The notes below the pieces were generated by a model. It was not told the origin of the DNA. It did no database searches and was given only the letters and a program-made list of their open reading frames with translations. A stretch of 64,000 nt of DNA, taken from a bacterium. GTDB lineage: Bacteria; Omnitrophota; Gorgyraeia; Zapsychrales; Zapsychraceae. A program made the position numbers and the translations under genes. Positions within the stretch are counted from its first letter, which is position 1. Every line of letters begins with the position of its first letter. Shown here piece by piece: positions 52,301 to 60,778 of this stretch. The stretch spans positions 1 through 64,000 of the forward strand of contig JAUIER010000019.1 in NCBI GenBank assembly GCA_030429765.1, read 5' to 3'.

Positions 52301-53974
52301 CCGGGGATCAACTTGCTCTCATTGGTCGCGGCGCTGCAGGGAGCTGAGGTGATTGTGGTTGAGCCTTCGGAAAAGTATGCGCGGCGGTTACGAGCTTTAC
52401 TTGAGCGGATTGATCCGTTGATCCGTCGGGCCGGAGGATCCTACACGGTCGTCGAAGGTAAAATAGAAGACCGACAGGTCAGCGACTATTTGCGAGCTAA
52501 ACCATTTGATCAGATCTGGGCGCTAAACGTCTTCAATGATCAGGGAACGCTCGAAATGATCAGGAGCATGAGAAGGTCCTATCCCGCGGCCATCCTGGAT
52601 CAGTTGGGATTGGGAACGGACGGTGATGTTCCGGTCGAGTTTGGTCCGCACGGCGATATGGCCATTTACAATATCGCCCATTTGCTGGTGACCCGATTGG
52701 CCAAAGACGGCGGCAAGCTTTTGATCAACGTGGTACAAAGCGGTCGTTCCGAAGATACGGATGTTGACAATATTGTCAGCCGGGTGTTTGCCGCTGAAGG
52801 TTTTCGTCAGGAGCATGTCGAGCGGATGGTGTATCAGAGTGTCAATGATGTCGACTATCAGATGACGACGGATGCATTGGTTTACACCTACAAGCCGTCG
52901 CCATTGAAGGGGCTATCCGATTTCTTCGACGGAGCGGAGCATAAAGTTCTCAAGGCCTTAAATGTCGCGATCGAGGACGTTGACACCTATTCGAACGAAC
53001 AGGCCAAAAAGTCAGGTGATACCAAGGTCTACCGGCACCGATTACAGGTGAAAGGCCGGTCGGTTCCGATTGAATTCTACACCAAGCGGACCTTCCGCGA
53101 GGACGAAGCCACCGTTGCGCAGAAGGTCAATACCCTTGGACGTACCGCATTGAGCGGGGTTATCGAGATCAGGGATCAAAAGATTTTGTGGCAAAAGAGG
53201 GTTAACGGTGATGCGATGGGGGATTTTGATATCCAAAATCTAGATGAGTTGAAGCTGCTGATTGAAGATTTGGGCCGCGCGGTTGGTGAACTGCATGCCA
53301 ACGGAATTGTTCATTATGATCTCGAGAACGTGGCGATTCACGCCTTTGCCCGTCGGGACGGTGCGGACATTCGCGTCGAGTTTATTGATTTCGGTGAAAG
53401 CTTTGAGCCGGCTGCGGATGACTACCCCGAGACCGTCGATGGAATGAGGCTGCCGCCATACGATATCGAACGCAGTACGACGTATGAATATTTCATGGAT
53501 CTCATTAAATGGCGTCTGATGCGTGATGATGATTCACTGCTTGACGGGCTTGAAGAATTATTGTTCTATCAACAAGGTGATTATGTCAATGCCGAGATTG
53601 AAGAGGAATTGCGGGCAATTTATTTTCGTGGATACGACCAGGGTGCCGAGGATGCGGCCATGATCACCGACACATTACAAAGTAATCCCGGGGGGATCGA
53701 TCTGGACACAAGAAATCTAGATCTGCAGATACAAGGCCAGGGATTAAATCTTCGGTATCCGCCGATCCGTCCGGAACAGATGCGTCAGTGGCGTATCGAC
53801 GGATTTGTCCCGGTCATCATCAATATCGCGCCGGTGCCAAGTGTGCCGTTGATGCTCGGCATGACGGAAGACGAGATTAATCAGGCGCAATCATCCGATG
53901 ATACCCGTGGAAATAAACGGACGAGTCAGACGCGGCTTGAACGAGAGCCTTTCCACATTCCCGAAGAAGCATAA
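46319..53974 (+). CDS. Giant secreted multidomain protein: bookend N-domain + PLP enzyme + DUF89-like + two methyltransferases + kinase-like + bookend C-domain
   Basis: 2551 residues. Signal sequence (about 14-38, FNGLIAGIFLWTGIFPAQ). Shared N-block about 40-360 (NLSPYERDRIIPD, TEMGRDLLAQDYLLKQLTAS, NTFNKVWIVP). PLP fold II domain about 555-900, with candidate Schiff-base K600 in SSFKVLYYYF and GITGASSGNHAVAQAGLG. A DUF89/ARMT1-like region about 1060-1484 (YLLDNVVEDIFDLPLI, ILKGEGNRTA). Rossmann methyltransferase-like domains about 1601-1811 and 1965-2171 (RILEIGPGINLLSLV). A kinase-like domain about 2205-2394 with HYDLEN (H2332, D2334) and DFG (D2357). Shared C-block about 2456-2519 (GGIDL, DGFVPVIINI). 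Catalytic domains of this kind are normally cytosolic, so the signal sequence is surprising. Confidence 0.8.
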   Translation: MIGSSSTNLTTPMRRFFNGLIAGIFLWTGIFPAQLSYAQVLPSQIIALPAPGTRVLTTNSYTPITIKGLKLHPDNPLMFDFIVVPGDDEPSSQQLEPQSNKLIRYFMAALTVPEDQMWVNLSPYERDRIIPDAFGQTEMGRDLLAQDYLLKQLTASLMYPEDQLGGQFWRRVRQRALAEFGSTEIPMNTFNKVWIVPEKAVVYESGDSVFVVDSHLKVMLEEDYRALKHNSLESVNPDGEPARDSKIISGVSSDIVREILIPEIEREVNQGETFANLRQIYHSVILATWFKNNLKQSVLGQVYVDRRRMNGIDLADEQVNQDIYDQYIKAFEKGVYNYIREEFDEATQTTIPRQYFSGGITHDKFGDVIETAAHVDPALVVEMDRAMLVRTQLDPAGQDSSRMLSDLAMLTTDKRFGTEFPPAIRRHVLEPLIRRLPEADMSVQQKVLTLIRYLELEADPYLRKVIEDILHGVAEQPLIDVVLKQRSHEVLRQQSLIDEVRRLSAGGAEAAQRLNDIWDLAPEGSALMTEAFRALDQVIERIGIEAYAQIMLKETEQALDASDFINFRDDTLELAPRLTRIIGRNIFVDMQSQQEFSSFKVLYYYFLHKNLKDKVGITGASSGNHAVAQAGLGRKLKKPVVVYVSAGVPDKKLRAIKEAGQEYVTIVQQWPDGSPLQDYNEAREAAYQARLEAEQRGEDLLYIPHSSPSVVAGYGLASYSLHKQLQALKRMDIRRQMYVPIGEGGLLMGYALIGFAMDPANFSTMGVSSESYESIRPSLVAGYPVLALEELAAKQAREGMPLLEDGIAIPQLSAYTLLLAKHLVKADSLELVTVTKEQIREGTRLIKMDVPELPVEGSSGVATWAAYVQAPHHKDVKDVIIVATGQRIPEETQREVYIPDESVADAVSGYGVLGEDLPLSEVGARSWRTNMLQADIMSFMLGRIRYQRMTTARTPNQELGLILWTSGERGIDIGRLRTIRVARDLLNEVADELGLVVTEKTVMSGERPMHFLGLRHPDGFESIQKIREISNQVEDWIKARYEEQLLLEDEEEDLAQLSDASLRPIRLEELPDKLEPMVATAVRQSALDKPLADAIDEIRRGDSLFAPNMNLGLVEALVDHFGGFRETITDALSHKEHGIAAILDELNWLLLELRRSDQAILSEDLEGFIQRYTADEVISEVVVSDTNLPAYYSQQARYEEAGIIEIEKGYLSRYLEIAIDHQAEEQKSAVRDEFNRLMNDPRLVGMSLRDIEDMVFAYIRAVSGRDQPMRPRKLAGYDAVLPLLNQFEQKLSESPSEWRLLQAVKWSIAGNYFGSNQYVDAYDGGLAHLGHTIQSYINKEVPGDYTDTSRLAADLDDPDKTNVLYLLDNVVEDIFDLPLIREILASGKQITLVAKQNETDNDAMVEDVERWLADARVRQFLGEQAIQNQIRVISSGSSTRGTDLRRHRLTPEFELAWITADIIILKGEGNRTAIVTPAGITRPVYSLVYPKAKHETNGTEVGVGQIKYFDAAMASREDRRVFRRVEVATDWLNLTSRELDKSTMAKGKYGQQPDIRRRDRANKYYRRAERHFEAALRDLKHHLAHRYDYAMSGAQPEPPKPGRAITATLGLFETLGWTSGYARILAQAADAMDLGVGDRVINIGPSVISAEPVAFASRRASVHIVQPTHFGMIFNQSHGLMMNILNVRDRIRLVSGVDVMNYISFEDNAIQDADIRDDSASAIVLNGVIRLNADRSNAIFRRLIQIIRNGGYVLLGGINIVETGMELQLFESYLDTHHVDFELVRQFEARDMGVHLGYRLYRIHKSDRAMASDWLDPDYHSARRQLHKYTTALMSRILRSRARWKVTDRDVVPVMDILYPNPADGPVPSKNQQRRQLQEHFRATDYLPERAIGKQTHDLVRAFHELMRQGPDLEALVTAGDTPSPAAIYEALYRAVDFRELEREVRQIGYEAAVDEPIGQMLERGYGRDLKPADINRLFESLDMTGRKRILEIGPGINLLSLVAALQGAEVIVVEPSEKYARRLRALLERIDPLIRRAGGSYTVVEGKIEDRQVSDYLRAKPFDQIWALNVFNDQGTLEMIRSMRRSYPAAILDQLGLGTDGDVPVEFGPHGDMAIYNIAHLLVTRLAKDGGKLLINVVQSGRSEDTDVDNIVSRVFAAEGFRQEHVERMVYQSVNDVDYQMTTDALVYTYKPSPLKGLSDFFDGAEHKVLKALNVAIEDVDTYSNEQAKKSGDTKVYRHRLQVKGRSVPIEFYTKRTFREDEATVAQKVNTLGRTALSGVIEIRDQKILWQKRVNGDAMGDFDIQNLDELKLLIEDLGRAVGELHANGIVHYDLENVAIHAFARRDGADIRVEFIDFGESFEPAADDYPETVDGMRLPPYDIERSTTYEYFMDLIKWRLMRDDDSLLDGLEELLFYQQGDYVNAEIEEELRAIYFRGYDQGAEDAAMITDTLQSNPGGIDLDTRNLDLQIQGQGLNLRYPPIRPEQMRQWRIDGFVPVIINIAPVPSVPLMLGMTEDEINQAQSSDDTRGNKRTSQTRLEREPFHIPEEA

Positions 53975-53998
53975 GACATACGGGGACGTAGGATGTGC

Positions 53999-54004
53999 TA
54001 TAAT
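53999..54004 (+). promoter_or_regulatory. Perfect -10 box before the second giant gene
   Basis: TATAAT in the 66-base gap between the two giant genes, with AAGGAGAG just before the ATG at 54041. No clear -35. It suggests the second gene can be transcribed on its own. Confidence 0.4.
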
Positions 54005-54040
54005 TAATTATTAGGGAAAACAACCACGCAAGGAGAGATT

Positions 54041-57000
54041 ATGATGAGCATGCGCCAACGCAAGGGATTGCCGGGCCGGTGTCTTCACATCGGTTTGCTG
54101 ATTGTTTTTGTTTTCACGTCTGTCTGCCCTCCCGGGGCTGCGCGCGCTCAATCTGAAAAGACCACCGTCCTTGATCTGCCGGTTCCCGGCACGATGGTCG
54201 TGACCAGTCCGGTCTACAATCCCGCCATCATCCGCGGCATCACGATCAATTCCGAAAATCCATTTCAATTTGACTTCATTATCGATACCGGTGATGACGA
54301 CCTGCAGGGCGACGAGCTGGTCGGTGAGTCGACCCGGTTGATCAAATATTTTTTGGCCTCGTTAACGGTTCCCGAGGACGAGATGTGGGTGAACCTCTCG
54401 CCGTACGAGAAGAACCGGATTATTCCTGACGGCTTTGGACGCACTGAAATGGGCCGTGACCTGCTGGCGCAGGATTATCTGCTCAAGCAATTGACGGCAT
54501 CGATGATTTATCCCGAAGACGAATTGGGTCAGGCCTTTTGGGACCGCGTGTACACACGGGCCCGCGCGGAGTTCGGTACGGACGATATTCCGGTCAACAC
54601 GTTCAATAAAATCTGGATTGTCCCGGATCGGGCGAATGTTTATGTCAACGGGCAGAGTGTGTTTGTCGTCGAGAGCCGGCTCAAGGTGATGCTCGAGGAG
54701 GACTATTTGGCGCTGGAGCATCATTCGGCCGAAACCGCGGGCGATGACGATCAGCTCAGTGAACTGACCTCTGATGTGGTGCGTGAAATCCTGATCCCGG
54801 AGATTCAGCGTGAGGTCAATGAAGGGCGTACGTTTGCGAATCTTCGCCAGATTTATCACGCGATGATTCTCGCGGCCTGGTACAAGAAGAATCTGCAGCA
54901 AAGTTTTCTGAACGCCTCTTATGTGAACAAAGGTAAGACGGAGGGGATTGAGAACGATGACAAGCAGATCAATCAGAAGATTTATGATCAGTATGTCGAG
55001 GCCTTTAAGGAAGGTGTCTATAACTATGTCCGCGAAGAGTACGATCCGGAATTTGATGAGGTGATCCCCAAAAAGTATTTTTCCGGCGGGGTGGACCAAT
55101 CGATGTTATCCGACGAGATGGGCGAAGTGAACCGGGAAAATCTGCCCGGGCAGCTCGAAAGCCGCGGACGGACGGTTCGGGTATCCGCGGGGCTTAATGG
55201 CCGCGGTGGAAATCGAGAGTTTACATTTCAGCAGGTGCTTGATCTTTTGGGGACCGATCAATTTTCGTTAAGACGTTCCTACCGGCTCGGTGAGCCGCAG
55301 ACATTGCTCGAGATGTCACATAGCGATTTGATTGATGCCGAGAACAAGATCCGTGAGGAGCTGGGTGTTGAGATCACGGACCAGGTGGTGGAGGCGTTCC
55401 GGCGGAATATTCAGGAGGCACGCAATCGGGAAAACACCGTCGAGACCTTGATTGCTTTACGGCCGCTTGTCGGGGCGATGGTCTACAGTACCGCTCAATA
55501 CGAAATACCGTTTCAGACGCAAATGAAGGTGCAGGCCCTTGAGAAGCAGCTGGGCTCGATTCCTTCCAGTCCGCAGCGGCGTCAGGCATTGGTCAATGAA
55601 ATCATCGATAGTTTTGAAAGTCTCAGCACCGAATCGGTGGCGGGACTGATCCGCAAGAGCCTGGCCAATTTACAGCAGCATATTTCGATCAACCGACGGG
55701 ATTTTGCCGATTGGGGACGGGCGCGGATTAACCTCCGGCTCAATGCCGACGAGACCTACGCGGTTCGAAGCGCAGAGGTCGATGGCGAGACAATTCCGGT
55801 ACTTGAAGTTGACGCGGTCAAGATGCTGCTCGAGTTTTATCATGTCTCATCGAAGTTTTCATGGAATATGGGACGATACAATGTGTTCGCCCAGGACGCA
55901 CTCAACGCGGCGCTTGAATCCGCGGACACATCGGATTTTGTTCGCAATAACCCGGACCTTGTTCGGGAAGTGGTCCGAATCCTCATGTATGTGGACCGGG
56001 ATATTGATCGAAAGTTTCTGCCTAAATCCAACCGCTACATCTCGGACAATGGTGGACGAACCGATATCGAGAATGTGCGTCATTATCGGCGGCAATTTTT
56101 CAGAAATTTTGAATTTGATCAAGGGAATAAGCTGTACGCCCGTCTGTTCAAGCGGCTTGAGCGGATGCTGACCACCGAGGCGGATGCGCGAGGGCAGGCC
56201 CAGTATGTACCGGACCAATCAGCCCGGATCGCCGAGGTCATTAACTTTGTGACCAACAACCCGGCCTTACGGGAACGCGCGGGTATTACCGGGGAGCTGG
56301 ATGCGTCGGCCGTCGAGGATATTCAAGGGATCCTGTCCGCGGCCTTGAGTCCTGATAACTTTTTATTCCGAAAAATCGGCGACACGCTGGATCGATCTAA
56401 CGGAACGTTCGAACGAAACACGAATAGCCCCGAGTCGGATGTCGTCGTGGTTCGGGCGCGACGGCTCCTGGATGAACGGGCGGAGACGGAAGGTCGTGAG
56501 CGGACCATACCGACGAGCGTCAGCGGATTCGCCCAAACCGTTGAACGAGATTCTTCGGGTGATGTATCTTTCGGCGGCGAACAAGCGGTTGAAATAATCC
56601 GCCGGCAGGAACAAGAGAAGCGTCAGCGCGAGATTGTCTTTGTTCCTTTGGACGTCACCGCCGGCGAGTACAATGACCGGATGTCCACAGGTATTCAGGC
56701 GATGCGTTCGGTGCAGCCCGGCGCTGTTCGCGCGTCAATATTTTTGCGGGATGTGTGGCCGCAGTTTCTCATCGCTAATGCGCTGGAAGTGAGTAATCAA
56801 CAGAGTATTGACTTGATTTCGGAGGCATCCAATCTTCTGGATGACGCGGAATTGACGGCGCTGTTTAACCGTCTGATCGCGGTCAGCCAGGATGTCAGTA
56901 CATCGAAGTTTGAGATCCAGGAAGTGGCCCGTCGGATTCGCAATAATCCGTTTTTACGCGCCCAGGGAATTTATGTTCAGATTGAGGCCGTCGATCGTCG

Positions 57001-59110
57001 GCAAGAGCGTGAAGATGGTTCGAGCGAATCGGTGTCGCTGATATCCAGCCAGGCCTTTAAGATTGACCGGGTGGAGCTGGATACTGAAGGGCCCACGGAT
57101 CGAAATGGCGAACCTCCGTCGATCCTCTATTTAGGGGATCGTATCGACCGGCTCAACGAAGATATTTCCGCGTTGGGCTTTACCTGGATCGGCGACACGT
57201 TCGGGGTGGTTCTCAAGAGTGTGATCGATGACGTGACCTACAGTAATGTGCTGCCTCACTTGATGAACGTTCCGTTTACCGTCGGGGCCGGACAGGAAGT
57301 GCATCCGCTGAGCGTCAATATCCGCACGGCCATCCAGCGGGATTTACCAACCAATCCGACACCCTCGCAAATTCAGCAGATTTTAGAAGGACGGTACGAG
57401 TCTACCGCCATTCATGAACGCCAGCACACTCGAGATGAGCTCAACAACGTCCAGCGTGGGTTTTCCGGTGTCGGCATGCGGGTCGCCCAGGAGACGACGG
57501 CGTATCTCTCAAGCATTGCCTACGGCAACACACCATTTGTGGATTTTGTGGCGGTCGTCGAACTCAATATATCTTTGCGCACGGGATTTGGCGTGCTGCA
57601 GGATTTCTTTGGCGGACAGATTTACAGCACGGCGTCGACCAACATCCTGAAACTCTTTGCTGATCGGCTGGGTGTTCAGGGATACGAAACCGATGGGGTG
57701 GATATGCTTGATGGAAACGCGCAGTTGCTTGAGGCCGCCCTGAAGCTGTCACCACGCCGTCTGAAACGGATGGCCGCCCAGATACTCGAGCAAGTCATTG
57801 CCGAGCAGAGCGCGAACAATCGGTATACCGAGCTGGCACCACCCGTGGCGTCTGTGCAGGACGATGCCACGGACACGGAAGATCTGACCGACACGCGCAC
57901 AACTACAGGCATTACGACGGGTGTGACCGCAGGGACTGATGTCGGTGCGGAAACCACACGCCGTCGTCGTTCGCTGGAATTTGATCTAACGCTGAGCGAG
58001 CGCGGCAAACAGCGGCTCAGACGCGCCGCGGCCTTTATCGCGATGACCGCGTTGATTTGGTTTGGGACCTACGTCAAAATCGCGCCGGATGGTCCGGTAC
58101 CGACGACGGATTGGATTACCCAGGAAGAAGAGCTGCAAATCGTCGACACCTACATGCTGCCGGATTCCATACAGGATTTTCTGAAATTTGACGGCTTTCG
58201 CGGCGAAGGGCGATGGCTGGACCTGGATACCTACATAGAGTTCGGCGATCAGATTCTGGACTCGGAGGTCTATAAGCCCCGGCCGCAGGATTCTATTGTT
58301 ACCGTCGACAACGCGTCTTCCATTCGCACAGTACGGGGCTCGACATTAAGCGGTATCGCCAAGATGTACTTTGACGATTACTTTATGTATCCGTCGATCC
58401 ACAGCGCCAATCAATCGCGCTACAATTTGGATCCGGTCGCGGATGTCAGTGACATCGAAGCCCGACGAGGATTTTATAATCTTCCGCAGGGGATTGATCT
58501 GACGGTGCCAGGAGGAATTGATGTCACCTACAAAGTCCAGCCCGGTGATTCATTGGGCGCGATCGCGCAGCGATTTTACGGGCTTGATGTCAATGGTCAG
58601 GAGCGTCCGCTGGTAGAGTTTGACGGAGTGGGTGATCGATGGATCTGGCAGCGCATTGCCGAACGCAACAACATACCGGCCCCTTACAATATCCGTGAAG
58701 GTCAGGACCTGATTATCCCGACCAGTCTGCTGGAATACCGTGTCAATGTTCTCAACCGTTCTGATTCAGAATCGGATACGTCGCAGGTGGATGACACGGA
58801 TGATAAATCGATGCTCGCGGACGGTCAGAACGATTTCAGAAAAGGGGGGATTGACCTCAACCCCAACAACATGGAAATGACCGAATCAGGGACGACGATC
58901 GAGATGGAGATTCCGGCGGTGCTCAAGCCGCTTCAGAACACAGAGGTCGATGGATTTGTCCCGGTGATTATCAATATTACGCCGATCAATATCGTGCCAT
59001 TCCTGCTGGGAGAGGCTGAAGACCAGCGGCCGGAAACCCCGGCCAATCGGGCCGGTCAGGAGACCGTAGATCCGGCGGAAGAATTTGAGCAAATTAGTCG
59101 CATTCCCTAG
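54041..59110 (+). CDS. Giant secreted bookend protein with zincin motif, TM segment and LysM domains
   Basis: 1689 residues. Signal sequence (LHIGLLIVFVFTSVCPPGA). Shared N-block about 40-350, clearly homologous to the previous giant protein (NLSPYEKNRIIPDGFGRTEM, LLAQDYLLKQLTAS, NTFNKIWIVPD). A long region of unknown fold follows. A zinc-peptidase motif HERQH (H1125, E1126, H1129) with a candidate third ligand E1151 in AQETTAYL. A membrane helix about 1326-1346. Two LysM-like domains about 1425-1490 and 1495-1565 (VQPGDSLGAIAQRFYG), which bind peptidoglycan. Shared C-block (GGIDLN ... DGFVPVIINITP). The likely site is the periplasm or cell wall. Confidence 0.8.
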   Translation: MMSMRQRKGLPGRCLHIGLLIVFVFTSVCPPGAARAQSEKTTVLDLPVPGTMVVTSPVYNPAIIRGITINSENPFQFDFIIDTGDDDLQGDELVGESTRLIKYFLASLTVPEDEMWVNLSPYEKNRIIPDGFGRTEMGRDLLAQDYLLKQLTASMIYPEDELGQAFWDRVYTRARAEFGTDDIPVNTFNKIWIVPDRANVYVNGQSVFVVESRLKVMLEEDYLALEHHSAETAGDDDQLSELTSDVVREILIPEIQREVNEGRTFANLRQIYHAMILAAWYKKNLQQSFLNASYVNKGKTEGIENDDKQINQKIYDQYVEAFKEGVYNYVREEYDPEFDEVIPKKYFSGGVDQSMLSDEMGEVNRENLPGQLESRGRTVRVSAGLNGRGGNREFTFQQVLDLLGTDQFSLRRSYRLGEPQTLLEMSHSDLIDAENKIREELGVEITDQVVEAFRRNIQEARNRENTVETLIALRPLVGAMVYSTAQYEIPFQTQMKVQALEKQLGSIPSSPQRRQALVNEIIDSFESLSTESVAGLIRKSLANLQQHISINRRDFADWGRARINLRLNADETYAVRSAEVDGETIPVLEVDAVKMLLEFYHVSSKFSWNMGRYNVFAQDALNAALESADTSDFVRNNPDLVREVVRILMYVDRDIDRKFLPKSNRYISDNGGRTDIENVRHYRRQFFRNFEFDQGNKLYARLFKRLERMLTTEADARGQAQYVPDQSARIAEVINFVTNNPALRERAGITGELDASAVEDIQGILSAALSPDNFLFRKIGDTLDRSNGTFERNTNSPESDVVVVRARRLLDERAETEGRERTIPTSVSGFAQTVERDSSGDVSFGGEQAVEIIRRQEQEKRQREIVFVPLDVTAGEYNDRMSTGIQAMRSVQPGAVRASIFLRDVWPQFLIANALEVSNQQSIDLISEASNLLDDAELTALFNRLIAVSQDVSTSKFEIQEVARRIRNNPFLRAQGIYVQIEAVDRRQEREDGSSESVSLISSQAFKIDRVELDTEGPTDRNGEPPSILYLGDRIDRLNEDISALGFTWIGDTFGVVLKSVIDDVTYSNVLPHLMNVPFTVGAGQEVHPLSVNIRTAIQRDLPTNPTPSQIQQILEGRYESTAIHERQHTRDELNNVQRGFSGVGMRVAQETTAYLSSIAYGNTPFVDFVAVVELNISLRTGFGVLQDFFGGQIYSTASTNILKLFADRLGVQGYETDGVDMLDGNAQLLEAALKLSPRRLKRMAAQILEQVIAEQSANNRYTELAPPVASVQDDATDTEDLTDTRTTTGITTGVTAGTDVGAETTRRRRSLEFDLTLSERGKQRLRRAAAFIAMTALIWFGTYVKIAPDGPVPTTDWITQEEELQIVDTYMLPDSIQDFLKFDGFRGEGRWLDLDTYIEFGDQILDSEVYKPRPQDSIVTVDNASSIRTVRGSTLSGIAKMYFDDYFMYPSIHSANQSRYNLDPVADVSDIEARRGFYNLPQGIDLTVPGGIDVTYKVQPGDSLGAIAQRFYGLDVNGQERPLVEFDGVGDRWIWQRIAERNNIPAPYNIREGQDLIIPTSLLEYRVNVLNRSDSESDTSQVDDTDDKSMLADGQNDFRKGGIDLNPNNMEMTESGTTIEMEIPAVLKPLQNTEVDGFVPVIINITPINIVPFLLGEAEDQRPETPANRAGQETVDPAEEFEQISRIP

Positions 59111-59169
59111 TCCAAAAAATAACATTTTTGCCTGAAATTTAGCCTAAATCAGTGTCCTAGTGTGTCATA

Positions 59170-59199
59170 TTGACAGATGACCGGGATTTACTCTAGAAT
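59170..59199 (+). promoter_or_regulatory. Promoter of the fibre/chaperone cluster
   Basis: TTGACA (59170-59175), an 18-base spacer and TAGAAT (59194-59199) give a near-consensus promoter; the start is near 59206. It makes the in-frame ATG at 59177 unusable and supports the start at 59249. Confidence 0.65.
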
Positions 59200-59248
59200 A
59201 TATATACATCTAATAATTATACTTACGACTATCCGTGAAGTTCGATAT

Positions 59249-60643
59249 ATGAAATTCGTGTTAAAGACAATTTTGCGCAATTTTTTCCTGTATTTTTGTG
59301 TGGTGAGCAGTATGATAATACTATCCCAACATACAGGATTTGCCGCGATCCAGCTCAATGTGATGCCGGTGGACGGAGGCAGCAGCGTTCGATTCGGACG
59401 TGTGGACTTGCCGTCCTCAACCAATAAGGAAGTCCGCATTCGGATCACATCAACAGAATCATCGCAGTATCAGGTCTTTCAGCGGGTCTCACAATCCTTT
59501 CAGAATCAGCGCGGTGAATCGCTGGATCTAAATGCGATTGAGGTCGCGACGTTAAGCGCATCGAACAGTTCCGGTTCTTTGGAATTACAGGCGCCCGAGC
59601 CGCTGGGTTTTGCCGAGTCATTGATCTATACGTCAAGCAACAACGGTCTGAGTGATTCGTTCACGCTGATCTATCAGGTTAATCCGGACCGTATCCGCAG
59701 CGGCGGTGAGTATTTTGGTCAGGTGATCTATACCCTTCGGCCGATCGGCGGGGGCTCCCGCGAAGAGGTTGTCCTTAATATGTTTCTCGAAGTGGCTGAT
59801 CAGTTCGATGTATCGGCCAACGCGTCGACCGGCGCGGACACGGTTCGTCTGAGTTCGCAGGGCGAGGGACGTGATCAGGGATATTTCAAGATCTCATTTG
59901 ACGGCAATCGGGGCCGGGACATCCGGTTGTATCAGGAAGTCCGCCAGTTTCCCGTTGATGATCTTAACCAAGAGCTAGATCCGCGCTCCATGCAGGTCTT
60001 TGTCAGCGGCGGTGAGAACGGCGAGATCGATCTGGTTGAACCTCAACAGCTCAATCGCCGACGGACGTTGATCTATTCCTCGCGCGCTCAGCAGGATGAT
60101 CTGTGGATAAATTTTGAACTGGCCGATTCCGATGATTTTGTTCAGCAGGCCGGTCAGTTTACAGGGCGTATCGATTACACGCTCGAGAGCGACGTGATGA
60201 CACAATCCTTTGCGGTCGATTTGGATGTCGAGATCTTACCGGTTTTTGAACTGACGGCCGAATATCCGCAGGGGGACATGAGTTTCAAACGCGTGATGCC
60301 GAATTCCGAGCCGCAGTACAAAGAGGTGACTGTCCATGTGAACACCAATATGGGTAAGCCCTACTCGGTGAGTCAGAACGTGAGCACTAACCTAACGAAT
60401 GAAAAAGGCGAAAAGGTCGATGCCGACAGTTTTACCATCAAGCAGGAACTGGTGGGCGATGCCAGCGGCCGGGTCGCCAATGACACATTTACCGCGATTC
60501 GCGACGGAGAATCCATCCTGTTTTATTCAGACCGGGACGGAACGCCGGCGCGTTTCCGGGTGATTTACCAGCTCAAGCCGTATCGGGGGATCAAAGCTGG
60601 TGATTATCGGACATCTGTGATGTACACCTTAGGAGAAATATAG
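59249..60643 (+). CDS. Secreted three-domain beta protein, putative fibre tip or minor subunit
   Basis: 464 residues from ATG 59249. After the signal peptide (hydrophobic about 10-30, ending GFAA) come three related ~140-residue beta-rich units (about 40-180, 185-325, 325-464). Each has an (R/Q)SLIYSS or equivalent strand, a YQVNP- or YQLKP-type segment and a final (A/G)G-YxGxVxYTL strand: FGQVIYTLRP, FTGRIDYTLES, RTSVMYTLGEI. The ending resembles that of Csu/spore-coat-U-type pilins. It precedes the major-subunit-like and chaperone genes, so a tip or adaptor role in a surface fibre is plausible. Family not named. Confidence 0.6.
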   Translation: MKFVLKTILRNFFLYFCVVSSMIILSQHTGFAAIQLNVMPVDGGSSVRFGRVDLPSSTNKEVRIRITSTESSQYQVFQRVSQSFQNQRGESLDLNAIEVATLSASNSSGSLELQAPEPLGFAESLIYTSSNNGLSDSFTLIYQVNPDRIRSGGEYFGQVIYTLRPIGGGSREEVVLNMFLEVADQFDVSANASTGADTVRLSSQGEGRDQGYFKISFDGNRGRDIRLYQEVRQFPVDDLNQELDPRSMQVFVSGGENGEIDLVEPQQLNRRRTLIYSSRAQQDDLWINFELADSDDFVQQAGQFTGRIDYTLESDVMTQSFAVDLDVEILPVFELTAEYPQGDMSFKRVMPNSEPQYKEVTVHVNTNMGKPYSVSQNVSTNLTNEKGEKVDADSFTIKQELVGDASGRVANDTFTAIRDGESILFYSDRDGTPARFRVIYQLKPYRGIKAGDYRTSVMYTLGEI

Positions 60644-60778
60644 GACGAGCAAATGCATCGTGAAGTCAAATAAACAATCAAACCAAGGAGGTGCCCCAAC
60701 GCCACTGATATTGTTTAGATCATTCACGCAATTTTGCGATTAAAACTTAAATAAACCAATAGTAAATGAGAGGGGATT

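Noticed and set aside
59177..59248. N-terminal extension of the three-domain beta protein
   Set aside because: It overlaps the TTGACA/TAGAAT promoter, and ATG 59249 gives a proper signal peptide.
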